In this document: in pieces, positions 42,669 to 52,011 of the stretch
Position numbering within the stretch: position 1 is the first letter of the stretch
Layout of the letters: each line of letters opens with the position of its first letter
Assembly: GCA_017983495.1 (NCBI GenBank)
Contig: JAGOBH010000001.1
Coordinates: 682,001-746,000, forward strand
Source of the DNA: Pyrinomonadaceae bacterium
GTDB lineage: Bacteria > Acidobacteriota > Blastocatellia > Pyrinomonadales > Pyrinomonadaceae
DNA length: 64,000 bases
Reading direction: 5' to 3'
Translations under genes and position numbers: made by a program
Notes under the pieces: model-generated
The model's database searches: none
What the model saw: the letters and a program-made list of their open reading frames with translations, nothing else
What the model was told of the DNA's origin: nothing

Positions 42669-42839
42669 CTATTGCGGTGGTGCTGGTGCCGACTGGGCCG
42701 GCTCGTTTGGCGGTGGTACATTCGCCTTGTTGCCGGGCTGTGACAGGCCGTAAAAGAATATCGCAGCCGCGAGCGTACCCAGGATGGTGCCGATGAGTGC
42801 TGAAATGAGCGCCGTTTTGAGGTTTCGTTCCTTTGCCAT
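42669..42839 (-). CDS. Small membrane protein encoded directly behind clpA (56 aa)
   Basis: 56 codons on the reverse strand starting with ATG at 42839, one base after the clpA stop codon. The translation begins MAKERNLKTALISALIGTIL, continues through one membrane helix (about residues 9-32, ending in AAAIFFYGL), and ends in a Pro/Ala/Gln-rich tail (NVPPPNEPAQSAPAPPQ). The stop is followed within four bases by the terminator at 42634-42665, so clpA plus this gene make one transcript. Codon use is like that of neighbours. I do not recognise a family. The tight coupling to clpA suggests co-expression and possibly a link to ClpAP, but function is unknown. Confidence 0.7.
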   Translation of the reverse strand: MAKERNLKTALISALIGTILGTLAAAIFFYGLSQPGNKANVPPPNEPAQSAPAPPQ

Positions 42840-42840
42840 G

Positions 42841-45087
42841 TTAGAAAGTCAGCTCTAGTTTGTCGTCAACTATCTCGACCAGAGCACTGCCGCCGCTTAC
42901 CAGATTACCAAACAGTATTTCGTTCGCCAGCGGCTGTTTGATCTTTTCGTGAATGAGCCGCGACATCGGCCGTGCGCCGTACCGGGCGTCAAAACCATTG
43001 ATCGCGAGCCATTCGCGGGCCGCCGCGGTCAGTTTTACAAGGACGCGTTTCTCGGCAAGCTGGCCGTTCAGCTCGTTGATAAATTTGTCGACGATCAGCT
43101 TGATGACGTCGAGGTCAAGAGCCTTGAACGGCACCCACGCGTCGAGCCGGTTGCGAAACTCGGGCGTAAACGTTCGCTCGATAACGCCCTTGGCGTTGCC
43201 CTTGGTGTCGGACGAATTGCGGAAACCCATACCGCCGCTCGATAGCTCTCGTGCACCGGCATTGGTGGTCATGATCAGAATAACGTTGCGAAAATCCGCC
43301 TTTTTACCGTTATTGTCGGTCAGCGTTGCCGAATCCATCACCTGCAGCAGCAGATTGAAAAGATTCGGGTGAGCTTTTTCGATCTCGTCGAGTACCAGAA
43401 CGGCGTGCGGCGTCCGCATGATCGCCTCGGTCAGCAATCCGCCCTGATCGAATCCGACATATCCCGGCGGTGCGCCGATCAGTCGGGAGACTGTGTGCGG
43501 TTCGGCGTATTCGCTCATGTCGAAGCGTATGAATTCGACGCCGAGAATTTCGGCGAGCTGCTTAGAAACCTCGGTCTTTCCGACGCCGGTCGGGCCCGAA
43601 AACAGGAATGAACCGACCGGCTTTGTCTGGGCACCTAGGCCGGCACGCGAGATCTGGATGGCGTCGACGATAGCGTCGATCGCCGCGTCCTGGCCGAAGA
43701 TCGCTTTTTTGATATCGTCACGCAGGGTCTTTAGCCGCTGCTTTTCATCGGCAACGACTGTCTTCGGCGGTATCTTAGCCATACGGGCGATGGTGTTTTC
43801 GACCATCTGCACCGTCACCTTTTTCGGACGCCGGCTGGCAGGCAGCAGCTTGACCGACGCACCGACCTCGTCGATCACGTCGATCGCCTTGTCCGGCAAA
43901 AAGCGGTCATTAATATACTTGCCCGCAAGCTCGGCCGCCGTTCTGAGTGCGTCGTTGCCGTACTTGACGCCGTGATGGTCCTCGTAAAACCGCTTGAGGC
44001 CCTTGAGTATCTCAAACGTTTCCTCGACCGTCGGTTCGTTGATGTCGATCCGCTGAAAACGGCGTGCAAGAGCCCGGTCGCGGTCAAACGCGGCCTTGTA
44101 TTCCGCGTGAGTCGTCGAACCGATGCAGCGGAGTTCGCCGGCAGCAAGTGCGGGCTTTAAGATATTTGACGCGTCCATCGACCCGCCCGAAACGGCACCA
44201 GCACCGACGATAGTGTGTATCTCGTCGATAAACAGGATCGCGTTTTCCTGCTGTTTCAGCTCGGTGATGATCGCCTTGAACCGCTGTTCGAAATCGCCTC
44301 GGTAACGCGTGCCGGCGAGCACGGCTCCCATGTCGAGAGCAAAGACCTTGGCTCCCTGCAGCACCTCGGGCACGTCGCCTTCGCTGATCTTGAGAGCCAG
44401 GCCCTCCGCGAGTGCGGTTTTGCCGACGCCGGGTTCGCCGACGTAGAGCGGGTTGTTCTTTTTGCGGCGGCAGAGTACCTGGATGGTGCGTTCGATCTCG
44501 GCTGAGCGTCCGACGATCGGGTCTATCTCACCCGCGGCGGCCTTGGCGACGAGCTCGACGGTAAAGCTCTCGAGCGGCTTTTTACGTTGAGCGGCGGCCG
44601 GAGCGTCGGGGTCGGCATCATCCATCTCAAAACCGGGTATGCCATCCTCGTGATCGATCTTTGAAATGCCGTGGGCGATGTAATTGAGTATGTCGAGCCG
44701 CGTTATCCCCTGCTGCAGCAGTAGATAGACGGCGTACGACTGTTCGGCCTGATACAGTGCGGCGAGTATATTGCCGCCGTCGACCGCCGGCTGGCCGCTG
44801 CCCTCAGCCTGTAGAACAGCGTACGAGATCGTCGATTGAAACGTGCTCGTCAGCTCGGGCATGACCTTGGCGTCGCCCGGAACCTTTTCCAGCACGCCTT
44901 CGAAATATTCCTGCAGAGCGCGAGCTATCTCCTCGATATTCGCACCGCAATGGAACAATATCTCGCGCGCCGCCGAATCGTCGAGCAAGGCAAACAGGAG
45001 ATGCTCCATCGTCACAAACTCGTGCTTGTGCTTAACAGCTTCATCGACGGCAAAACTCAAAGTTTGTTCTAATTCCCGCGTTAACAT
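42841..45087 (-). CDS. clpA: ClpA, AAA+ unfoldase of the ClpAP protease
   Basis: 748 residues: an N domain (1-145) that binds ClpS, then two AAA+ modules. Module 1 has Walker A GEPGVGKTALAEG and Walker B ILFIDEIHTIVGAG; module 2 has GPTGVGKTEVSKQL and VLVLDEIEKAHP. The middle domain of ClpB is absent, and the acidic linker DDADPDAPAAAQRKK plus overall layout identify ClpA rather than ClpB or ClpC. A MGF-containing loop lies where the ClpP-binding IGL/F loop is expected. ClpA unfolds substrates and threads them into ClpP. No clpP is in the window. clpS is at 24744. Confidence 0.95.
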   Translation of the reverse strand: MLTRELEQTLSFAVDEAVKHKHEFVTMEHLLFALLDDSAAREILFHCGANIEEIARALQEYFEGVLEKVPGDAKVMPELTSTFQSTISYAVLQAEGSGQPAVDGGNILAALYQAEQSYAVYLLLQQGITRLDILNYIAHGISKIDHEDGIPGFEMDDADPDAPAAAQRKKPLESFTVELVAKAAAGEIDPIVGRSAEIERTIQVLCRRKKNNPLYVGEPGVGKTALAEGLALKISEGDVPEVLQGAKVFALDMGAVLAGTRYRGDFEQRFKAIITELKQQENAILFIDEIHTIVGAGAVSGGSMDASNILKPALAAGELRCIGSTTHAEYKAAFDRDRALARRFQRIDINEPTVEETFEILKGLKRFYEDHHGVKYGNDALRTAAELAGKYINDRFLPDKAIDVIDEVGASVKLLPASRRPKKVTVQMVENTIARMAKIPPKTVVADEKQRLKTLRDDIKKAIFGQDAAIDAIVDAIQISRAGLGAQTKPVGSFLFSGPTGVGKTEVSKQLAEILGVEFIRFDMSEYAEPHTVSRLIGAPPGYVGFDQGGLLTEAIMRTPHAVLVLDEIEKAHPNLFNLLLQVMDSATLTDNNGKKADFRNVILIMTTNAGARELSSGGMGFRNSSDTKGNAKGVIERTFTPEFRNRLDAWVPFKALDLDVIKLIVDKFINELNGQLAEKRVLVKLTAAAREWLAINGFDARYGARPMSRLIHEKIKQPLANEILFGNLVSGGSALVEIVDDKLELTF

Positions 45088-45140
45088 CGTAGGTATATCT
45101 TAGCAGTTTTCGTGAGATTGAAAATAGTGATTTACCGGCG

Positions 45141-46058
45141 TTAGACGAAACGCACGCCTTCGGGGTGGATCCGCGACACGTAAATATTGAAATCGATGCC
45201 CGTTTCCGCGTAGACGATCTTCACCGCTTCGCTGACAAATTCGGCGATCTTGCGTGTTTCGCTCAGCATAAACATAGACGGGCCCGAGCCCGAGATGCCG
45301 CCGCCGATCGCGCCTGCGGCAAGGCCGGCAAATTTCACTTCGTCAAATTTCGGGATCAGCGATTTCCGTACCGGCTCGACGATCGTGTCCTCCAACGAGC
45401 GTGCCATCAGGTCGTGATCGCCACGGGCGAGAGCGGCGACGAGCGAACCAAGATTGCTCCAATTGCGGATCGCTTCTTTCAGCGGAACGTCCTTAGGCAA
45501 GATCGCACGTGCCTCGCTAGTCTTGATCTCGATCTGCGGGTGAATGACCGTCGCGTACAGTTTTGGGTATTGGATCTCGACGATATCGAGAGGTTCGGTC
45601 GTCCGGACGAGAGTAAAACCGCCGAAGATGCACGGTGCGAGATTGTCCGCGTGGCGCGCACCCGAGGCGATCATCTCGCCGGCCATGGCGAGTTCGACAA
45701 GCTCCAGTTTCGAAAATCGGTCGCCGATCAGCCGATTGGCCGTGACGACCGCACCGCACGCGCTCGCGGCGCTCGAACCAATTCCGCTGCCCGGTTTGAT
45801 ATGTTTGGTTATCTCGACCTCGAACCCGTGGCCGAGATCGGCGGCGTCGATCACTGCCTGTAAGGCAACGCCGGCAACATTCTTATTCGGTTCGGTCGGC
45901 AGGCCAAAACCGTCGTGATGGACAATGCGAACCTCACGATCGTCGATCTTTCGTACCGTTATTTCGTCATATGGTTCCGTCAAAGCAAACCCAAGACAGT
46001 CAAAACCGCAAACCACATTTGAGACAGTTGCAGGTGCAAGTACCTTAATTTCGTCCAT
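45141..46058 (-). CDS. thrB: Homoserine kinase
   Basis: 305 residues of the GHMP kinase family, phosphorylating homoserine with ATP in threonine synthesis. N-terminal LAPATVSNVVCGFDCLGFAL is a family block. The ATP loop is IKPGSGIGSSAASACGAV (GHMP motif 2), and the late IGGGISGSGPSMFML is motif 3. ThrB is cytosolic. It is divergent from thrC-thrA with 159 bases between the starts, so the whole threonine branch from aspartate to threonine (with asd elsewhere) is controlled from one intergenic region, which also contains a repeat element. Confidence 0.95.
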   Translation of the reverse strand: MDEIKVLAPATVSNVVCGFDCLGFALTEPYDEITVRKIDDREVRIVHHDGFGLPTEPNKNVAGVALQAVIDAADLGHGFEVEITKHIKPGSGIGSSAASACGAVVTANRLIGDRFSKLELVELAMAGEMIASGARHADNLAPCIFGGFTLVRTTEPLDIVEIQYPKLYATVIHPQIEIKTSEARAILPKDVPLKEAIRNWSNLGSLVAALARGDHDLMARSLEDTIVEPVRKSLIPKFDEVKFAGLAAGAIGGGISGSGPSMFMLSETRKIAEFVSEAVKIVYAETGIDFNIYVSRIHPEGVRFV

Positions 46059-46121
46059 ATTTCAGAAATCGATCCAATCGATATATCATCTTACACTTGA
46101 GCGATATCACAGTTAGATTCT

Positions 46122-46194
46122 AACAGGATAGACAGGGTTTACAGGATATTTAGAGTTCCGTTCAACCATTTTATCCTCCGTATCCTGTGGATCA
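46122..46194. repeat. Intergenic inverted repeat, ACAGGAT family (copy 2), between thrB and thrC
   Basis: The left arm (46122-46148) is three nine-base units starting ACAGG: AACAGGATAGACAGGGTTT and then ACAGGATA. The right arm (46172-46194) is an imperfect reverse complement with TATCCT units. The spacer is 23 bases. It lies in the divergent thrB/thrC promoter region and ends 24 bases before the thrC start. Confidence 0.7.
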
Positions 46195-46217
46195 TATTAG
46201 TAGATCGCCCTTAGAAG

Positions 46218-47510
46218 ATGCACTACTTTAGCACAACACGAATTTCGCCTCACGCCACGTTTCGCGAGGCTGTTCTGAACGGTCAACCGGATGATAAGGG
46301 ATTATATTTTCCGTCCGAAATCCCGAGATTAACGCAGGATTTCCTGACGGGCTATCGCGACCTGACCAACGAGCAGATCGCATTCGAGGTTATCAGGCCG
46401 TATGTCGCCGGTGAGATCCCGGACGAACGGCTCTTCGAGATATGCGCCGAAACGGTGAATTTCAGTTTTCCACTTGTGGAAATCTCAGACCGTATCTCAA
46501 CGTTGGAGCTTTTCCATGGGCCGACCTTAGCATTTAAGGATGTCGGCGCACGGTTTATGAGCCGGTGTCTTGGCCATTTTTCGCAAGGCTCAATGGCGAA
46601 GACCATCGTCATTGTGGCGACATCGGGCGATACGGGCGGAGCTGTCGCCGCAGGTTTTCACGGTGTCGAGGACGTCGAGGTCGTTATACTTTACCCGAGC
46701 GGCAAGGTCAGCAAGGTGCAGGAACTGCAACTGACGACTCTTGGCGGAAATGTGACTACATTGGAATTACGCGGCACTTTTGACGATTGTCAGGCACTTG
46801 CGAAACGAGCTCTCGCCGACGGCGATCTACAATCAAAGGTGCATCTCACATCTGCAAATTCGATCAATGTCGCCCGTTGGTTGCCGCAGCAGTTCTACTA
46901 TTTCTACGCACTCAAGCAATGGAGCGGCGAACCTCCCGTTATCTCGGTGCCGAGCGGCAACTTTGGCAATCTCGCGTCGGGCGTCCTTGCCGGTGTCTCG
47001 GGCTTGCCGGTCAAGAGATTTATCGCCGCCTGTAATGCAAATGATGTCGTCCCGCGATTTATGCAAACCGAGAGCTATGAGCCGCGGCCATCGGTCACTA
47101 CGATCTCGAATGCAATGGATGTAGGTGCGCCGAGCAATTTTGTCCGCATCCTCGAAATATTCGAGCACGACTTTCCCGAACTTTCCAATAAGATCGAGGC
47201 TGTAAGCGTTTCGGACGAGGTTACGGCCGCGACGATGCGCGAGGTCTATGTACAATGTAATTACATTCTCGACCCGCACGGTGCGGTCGGTTATCGTGCC
47301 CTCGCAGACTATCTGGATCGGCACGTTGATGACCGCGGTATAGTACTCGAAACCGCCCATCCCGTGAAATTCGATTCGGTAAATGAGATACTCGGAACAC
47401 AGGGTGATGTGCCCGCGTCGGTCCGCGAATTGTTATTGCGTGAAAAGCAGAGCATCGAGATCGACGATGATTACGACGCACTTCGGGAAATATTGTTGAG
47501 CAAGATATGA
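46218..47510 (+). CDS. thrC: Threonine synthase
   Basis: 430-residue PLP enzyme of the E. coli-like (short, class I) threonine synthases. N-terminal HYFSTTRISPHATFREAVLNG and the PLP lysine block ELFHGPTLAFKDVGARFM (Lys within FKD) are standard. The phosphate loop is SGDTGGAVA. Residues ILDPHGAVGY and ETAHPVKF near the end are also diagnostic. It converts O-phosphohomoserine to threonine. Its stop overlaps the thrA start by four bases (ATGA), so translation is coupled. Confidence 0.96.
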   Translation: MHYFSTTRISPHATFREAVLNGQPDDKGLYFPSEIPRLTQDFLTGYRDLTNEQIAFEVIRPYVAGEIPDERLFEICAETVNFSFPLVEISDRISTLELFHGPTLAFKDVGARFMSRCLGHFSQGSMAKTIVIVATSGDTGGAVAAGFHGVEDVEVVILYPSGKVSKVQELQLTTLGGNVTTLELRGTFDDCQALAKRALADGDLQSKVHLTSANSINVARWLPQQFYYFYALKQWSGEPPVISVPSGNFGNLASGVLAGVSGLPVKRFIAACNANDVVPRFMQTESYEPRPSVTTISNAMDVGAPSNFVRILEIFEHDFPELSNKIEAVSVSDEVTAATMREVYVQCNYILDPHGAVGYRALADYLDRHVDDRGIVLETAHPVKFDSVNEILGTQGDVPASVRELLLREKQSIEIDDDYDALREILLSKI

Positions 47511-49951
47511 AGGTTCTGAAATTTGGCGGTTCATCCGTAGGCAGTGCCGGAACGATCGAGCGGGTCGTGTCGATCGTCCGCGAACGCAGTGCGGCCGGCA
47601 AGATCGCAGTCGTGCTCTCGGCGATGCAAGGCACGACCGACGCTCTGATCGAGGCCGGGCGTTCGGCCGAACGCGGCGACGACGGCTATATCGAGATCCT
47701 CAGCAATATCAGCGAAAAGCACCGCATGGCGATCAGCGAGCTTTTTGACGACGGTGAAGCTCACGCGATATCCGATTTCATCGATACGACCGTAAAGGAA
47801 CTTGAGAATCTATGCGAGGGCGTCCGCCTGATCCGCGAGCTTTCGCCCAAGACGCTCGACCGTATTTTAAGTTTCGGCGAGATCGTGTCGTCGCGGATCG
47901 TGGCCGCAAAGTTGGCGTCCGAAGGGATCGAAAACGAGTGGGCCGACAGCCGAACGCTCATCCGCACGGATTCGAACCACGGTTCGGGTGCGGTCGATCT
48001 CACCGAGACAAACCGGCTGATCAACGAGTATTTTGCCAATACGGCAGCGGGCTTGTTTGTCTTGCCGGGTTTTATCGCCTCGGACAAGGCGGGATACACG
48101 ACGACGCTTGGCCGCGGCGGTTCGGACTATACCGCGGCGATCGTCGCCGCCGCAGCGGACGCCGAGATACTCGAGATCTGGACCGACGTGTCGGGAATGA
48201 TGTCTGCCGACCCCCGTTTTGTCCGGAACGTTCGTCAGATATCGCATATTACGTACCGCGAGGCGATGGAACTGTCGCATTTTGGAGCCAAGGTCATATA
48301 CCCGCCGACGATCCAGCCGGTGATGGCAAAAGGCATACCGGTTTTGGTCAAAAATACATTTGAGCCCGACGATCACGGTACGTTGATCGAATCCGAGTCC
48401 GACGCGAAAAAAGACATCATCCGCGGCATCACCAGCATCGACAAGATCTCGATGCTCAGCCTCGAGGGCAGCGGCATGGTCGGCATTCCGGGCTTTTCCA
48501 AGCGGCTATTTGACGCACTCTCGCGGGCGGCGATAAACGTCATCCTGATCACGCAGAGTTCGTCGGAACACTCGATCTGCGTTGCCATCGAAGAAAAAAG
48601 TGCCGAGACCGCACGGATCGCGGTCGACAGGGAATTTGAGTACGAGATTGCCGTCGGACGGATCGAACCGCTGAGGGTCGAGAGCGGTTTTTCTATCCTC
48701 GCTCTCGTCGGCGACAATATGAAGGAGCATACGGGCGTCAGCGGTAAGATGTTTATGACGCTCGGCCAAAACGGCATCAATATCCACGCCATCGCCCAGG
48801 GTTCGAGCGAGCGCAACATCTCTGCCGTCATTGCGTCAAAGGATGTCAGAAAAGCAGTCAATACGCTGCACGAAGAGTTTTTCTCGGACGGCAATAAGCA
48901 GATCAACGTTTTTATCGCTGGCGTCGGCACGGTCGGCAGCAAGCTGATCGGCCAGCTGCGAGCGCAGCATGGGCATTTGCTCGACGAAATGCGTTTGAAT
49001 GTACGCGTCGTCGGCGTGGCCAATAGCCGGCGTGCGCTCATATCGGAAGAAGGGGTCGATATCGTCAATTACAAGGACGATCTGGCCGCAGCTGCCGAGA
49101 CAGACATCGCCGCGTTTACCGACGAGATGATCCGGCAAAACCTGCGAAACTCGGTTTTTGTCGATGTCACGGCAAACGCGGCCGTTGTTGACACGTATCC
49201 GAAGCTGCTGGAGAAAAGCGTCTCGATTATCGCCTGTAACAAGGTTGCCGCGTCGTCCGAATACGAACGCTACGCTCATCTCAAGGACCTCGCACGCGAA
49301 TTCGGCACCAACTTTTTCTTTGAGACCAATGTCGGTGCCGGCCTGCCGGTGATAAATACGCTCAACGATCTGCTTCGCAGCGGCGACAAGGTACAGCGGA
49401 TCGAGGCCGTGCTATCGGGCACGCTCAATTTTGTTTTCAATAATTACGACGGCACGCGTAGCTTTGCCGACGTGGTGCGCCAGGCACAAGTCGAAGGCTA
49501 CACCGAGCCCGACCCGCGGCTTGACTTGAGCGGCACGGACGTCGCCCGCAAGATCCTGATCCTCGCACGCGAGGCGGGATACCGTCTGGAAATGGAAGAT
49601 ATAGAGAACGCCGGATTTCTGCCCGAATCATGTCTCGCCGGAACAGTCGATGATTTTTACGCAGAAATGGAGCGGCACGAGGCTCACTTTCGAGCCTTGC
49701 TCGACGATGCTGTCAGCAAAGGCCTGACACTGAAATACATCGCATCGTTCGATAACGGAAAGGCGAAAGTTGGGCTCCAGTCGATCGGGCCCGACCACAA
49801 TTTCGCCAACCTTTCCGGCAAAGATAACGCCGTACTATTCTACACAAACCGCTATCCCGAGCAGCCGCTCGTTATCAAGGGTGCGGGTGCCGGAGCCGAC
49901 GTCACTGCGGCGGGCGTTTTCGCCGACATTATTCGGGCGTCGAGGAGCTGA
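47507..49951 (+). CDS. thrA: Bifunctional aspartokinase / homoserine dehydrogenase
   Basis: 814 residues fusing two pathway steps. The N-terminal aspartokinase (1-about 300) starts KFGGSSVGSAGTIERV and has LGRGGSDYTAA. Two ACT modules follow (about 310-455, with SMLSLEGSGMVGIPG and ILALVGDNMKEHTGVSG) and bind the feedback effector, normally threonine. The homoserine dehydrogenase part (about 465-814) has the NAD(P) loop VFIAGVGTVGSKLI, the active ETNVGAGLPVINTL, and DPRLDLSGTDVARKILILARE. The order AK-ACT-HSDH matches ThrA/MetL; a threonine-pathway role is implied by thrC next to it. Length is normal. Confidence 0.96.
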   Translation: MKVLKFGGSSVGSAGTIERVVSIVRERSAAGKIAVVLSAMQGTTDALIEAGRSAERGDDGYIEILSNISEKHRMAISELFDDGEAHAISDFIDTTVKELENLCEGVRLIRELSPKTLDRILSFGEIVSSRIVAAKLASEGIENEWADSRTLIRTDSNHGSGAVDLTETNRLINEYFANTAAGLFVLPGFIASDKAGYTTTLGRGGSDYTAAIVAAAADAEILEIWTDVSGMMSADPRFVRNVRQISHITYREAMELSHFGAKVIYPPTIQPVMAKGIPVLVKNTFEPDDHGTLIESESDAKKDIIRGITSIDKISMLSLEGSGMVGIPGFSKRLFDALSRAAINVILITQSSSEHSICVAIEEKSAETARIAVDREFEYEIAVGRIEPLRVESGFSILALVGDNMKEHTGVSGKMFMTLGQNGINIHAIAQGSSERNISAVIASKDVRKAVNTLHEEFFSDGNKQINVFIAGVGTVGSKLIGQLRAQHGHLLDEMRLNVRVVGVANSRRALISEEGVDIVNYKDDLAAAAETDIAAFTDEMIRQNLRNSVFVDVTANAAVVDTYPKLLEKSVSIIACNKVAASSEYERYAHLKDLAREFGTNFFFETNVGAGLPVINTLNDLLRSGDKVQRIEAVLSGTLNFVFNNYDGTRSFADVVRQAQVEGYTEPDPRLDLSGTDVARKILILAREAGYRLEMEDIENAGFLPESCLAGTVDDFYAEMERHEAHFRALLDDAVSKGLTLKYIASFDNGKAKVGLQSIGPDHNFANLSGKDNAVLFYTNRYPEQPLVIKGAGAGADVTAAGVFADIIRASRS

Positions 49952-49952
49952 T

Positions 49953-51185
49953 ATGAACCACCGGATCTCGTCTCGAGTGTATTCGCTTTCGATACTAATA
50001 ATCCTCTTGTTTTCGCAGGTCAGTTTTGCGCAAAAAGGCTATTTTCCCCCGGCAGGCGAATGGGAACGGCGAACACCGGAGCAGGCAAAAATCGACGCCG
50101 CAAAACTAAAGGAGGCCATCGACTTTGCTATTGCCAGCGAGGCAAAAGCACCGCGTAGCCAGGAGCTTGGACTTACTCAGTCTTTTGGCCAGGCTCCGTT
50201 TGGTGAGTTGGTGGGGCCGACGAAGGACCGAGGGGATGCGACAGGTCTCGTGATACGCAACGGCTATCTGATCGCTGCGTGGGGCGATCCGCTTCGCGTT
50301 GATATGACGCACAGCGTAACAAAGAGCTTTTTGTCCACGGTCGTCGGAATGGCATTTGATCGCAAACTGATCCGCAGTTTACAAGACAAGGCAGTAGATT
50401 ATTATGCCCCGATCGTCGTGTATCAACCGGGACAGCGTTATGACGACGCCGAGCAATTTGGCAGGTCAAAATTACTCGACCTCTTTGCGACTGAACACAA
50501 CCGCAAGGTCACCTGGGAGCATCTTCTTCGCCAGACCAGTGATTGGGAAGGCACGCTCTGGGGCAAGCCTGATTGGGCTGACCGGCCGGACCGCGATTCG
50601 AGTAAGTGGTTGGGCCGTGTTCGCGGCGAACCAGGAACGGTATATGAATACAACGATGTCCGTGTAAATGCACTCGCACTTGCCGCGTTAAACGTATGGA
50701 GAAAACCGCTGCCGCAGGTGTTGAAAGAAAACCTGATGGACGAGATCGGTGCGTCTAACACCTGGCGTTGGTACGGCTATGAAAATTCGTTTGTGATCAT
50801 CGACGGGCAGATCGTTCAGTCTGTCAGCGGCGGTGGACACTGGGGCGGCGGTATGTTCATCAATACCTACGACATGGCCCGTTTCGGACTGCTCACTGAA
50901 CAGGGCGGTAAATGGCGTGACAAACAGATACTCTCGCCTGAGTTCGTCCGTCAGGCAAAAACGCCGACCACGGTTCAGCCAACCTACGGGTTCATGAACT
51001 GGTTTCTCAACACGGACAAAAAGCTCTACACAAACGCCCCATCGTCGATCGTTGTCTATTCCGGTAACGGGACCAACATTGTCTACTGCGATCCGGATAA
51101 CGACCTCGTCGTTGTTGTTCGCTGGATAGAAAATTCAAAGATCAACGAATTTCTCGGCAAGCTGCTTGCGAGTCTCAAAAAATGA
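49953..51185 (+). CDS. Exported serine hydrolase (class C beta-lactamase/PBP4-like fold)
   Basis: 410 residues with a signal peptide (SLSILIILLFSQVSFAQ). The catalytic SxxK is Ser-Val-Thr-Lys in MTHSVTKSFLSTVVG, the second motif is YEYNDVRVN (YxN), and the third region is GGGHWGGGMF near the expected H/KxG. Members of this family act as D-amino peptidases, esterases or resistance enzymes; a true beta-lactamase role cannot be inferred. A GAGGAG ribosome site precedes ATG 49953, one base after the thrA stop, so it may ride on the thr transcript, although it has no evident metabolic link. Confidence 0.85.
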   Translation: MNHRISSRVYSLSILIILLFSQVSFAQKGYFPPAGEWERRTPEQAKIDAAKLKEAIDFAIASEAKAPRSQELGLTQSFGQAPFGELVGPTKDRGDATGLVIRNGYLIAAWGDPLRVDMTHSVTKSFLSTVVGMAFDRKLIRSLQDKAVDYYAPIVVYQPGQRYDDAEQFGRSKLLDLFATEHNRKVTWEHLLRQTSDWEGTLWGKPDWADRPDRDSSKWLGRVRGEPGTVYEYNDVRVNALALAALNVWRKPLPQVLKENLMDEIGASNTWRWYGYENSFVIIDGQIVQSVSGGGHWGGGMFINTYDMARFGLLTEQGGKWRDKQILSPEFVRQAKTPTTVQPTYGFMNWFLNTDKKLYTNAPSSIVVYSGNGTNIVYCDPDNDLVVVVRWIENSKINEFLGKLLASLKK

Positions 51186-51207
51186 GGCCGTACGAGCAGC
51201 CATGCGT

Positions 51208-51906
51208 TTAATTAAGGTCGAACAAAAGAAACTCGCTGTTATCAGCCCGGGCTGTGATAGCGAGTTTTGTTTCCTCGCTGACCGCCGCTCCGTCGCCCGC
51301 CTCGAGTATTTCGCCGTTTATATCCAGCTTTCCGCTGATCAACTGCACCCATGCGTGGCGGCCCGTGGCAAGATCTAGCGAAACCTCTTCGCCGGTTTTA
51401 AGTATCGACGCGTAGAGTTTGACGTCCTGATTGATGTGGACCGAGCCGTCATCGCCGCCGCGTGACGCGACGAGCGTGAGCTTGCCCTGCTTTTCCTCGG
51501 CCGGAAACTTTTTCTGTTCGTAGCCGGGCGTCAGATTCTGCTCTTCGGGCAGGATCCAGATCTGCAGCAGGTGCGTCCGGTCGGTCGGCGAACTATATTC
51601 GCTATGGAGCACACCGGTTCCGGCGGTCATTCGCTGGACCTCGTGCGGAAAGATCGTCTCGCCGTTTCCCATCGAATCGCGGTGCGACAGCTCGCCCGAT
51701 ATGACGTAGGTCACGATCTCCATATCGCGGTGGCCGTGTTTCGGAAATCCCTGAGCCGGTTCGATATAGTCTTCGTTAATGACCCGCAAATTGCGAAATC
51801 CCATAAACCGCGGATCGTAAAAGTCCGCAAATGAAAAGCTAAAGTGTGTATCGAGCCAACCATGATTGGCATGTCCGCGTTCGTTAGATCGTCTGATTTT
51901 TATCAT
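51208..51906 (-). CDS. Pirin-family protein (YhhW-like quercetinase type)
   Basis: 232 residues, bicupin. The N-terminal cupin has HANHGWLDTHFSFSFADFYDP, FGFPKHGHRDMEIVTYVISGELSHRDSMGN elements, where His-Gly-His-x-x-Met-Glu gives the pirin metal site, and TGVLHSEYS. The second cupin lacks metal ligands, as usual. Some relatives dioxygenate quercetin, while others act as redox sensors. ATG 51906 is preferred over a more distant start because GGAG precedes it. It is convergent with the serine hydrolase and stands alone. Confidence 0.92.
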   Translation of the reverse strand: MIKIRRSNERGHANHGWLDTHFSFSFADFYDPRFMGFRNLRVINEDYIEPAQGFPKHGHRDMEIVTYVISGELSHRDSMGNGETIFPHEVQRMTAGTGVLHSEYSSPTDRTHLLQIWILPEEQNLTPGYEQKKFPAEEKQGKLTLVASRGGDDGSVHINQDVKLYASILKTGEEVSLDLATGRHAWVQLISGKLDINGEILEAGDGAAVSEETKLAITARADNSEFLLFDLN

Positions 51907-52011
51907 CGTGAATCTCCTTGATAGTTCAATATTACAAGGAAGCGGAGGGGTTGTAACCATCAATTACGGTGACGGATTTCTCATACTTTTGGGTGAGAAG
52001 AGCGGATGTCG

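Noticed and set aside
49953..51185. Calling this exported serine hydrolase a beta-lactamase resistance gene
   Set aside because: The SxxK and YxN motifs are shared with many esterases and peptidases; nothing here shows antibiotic hydrolysis.
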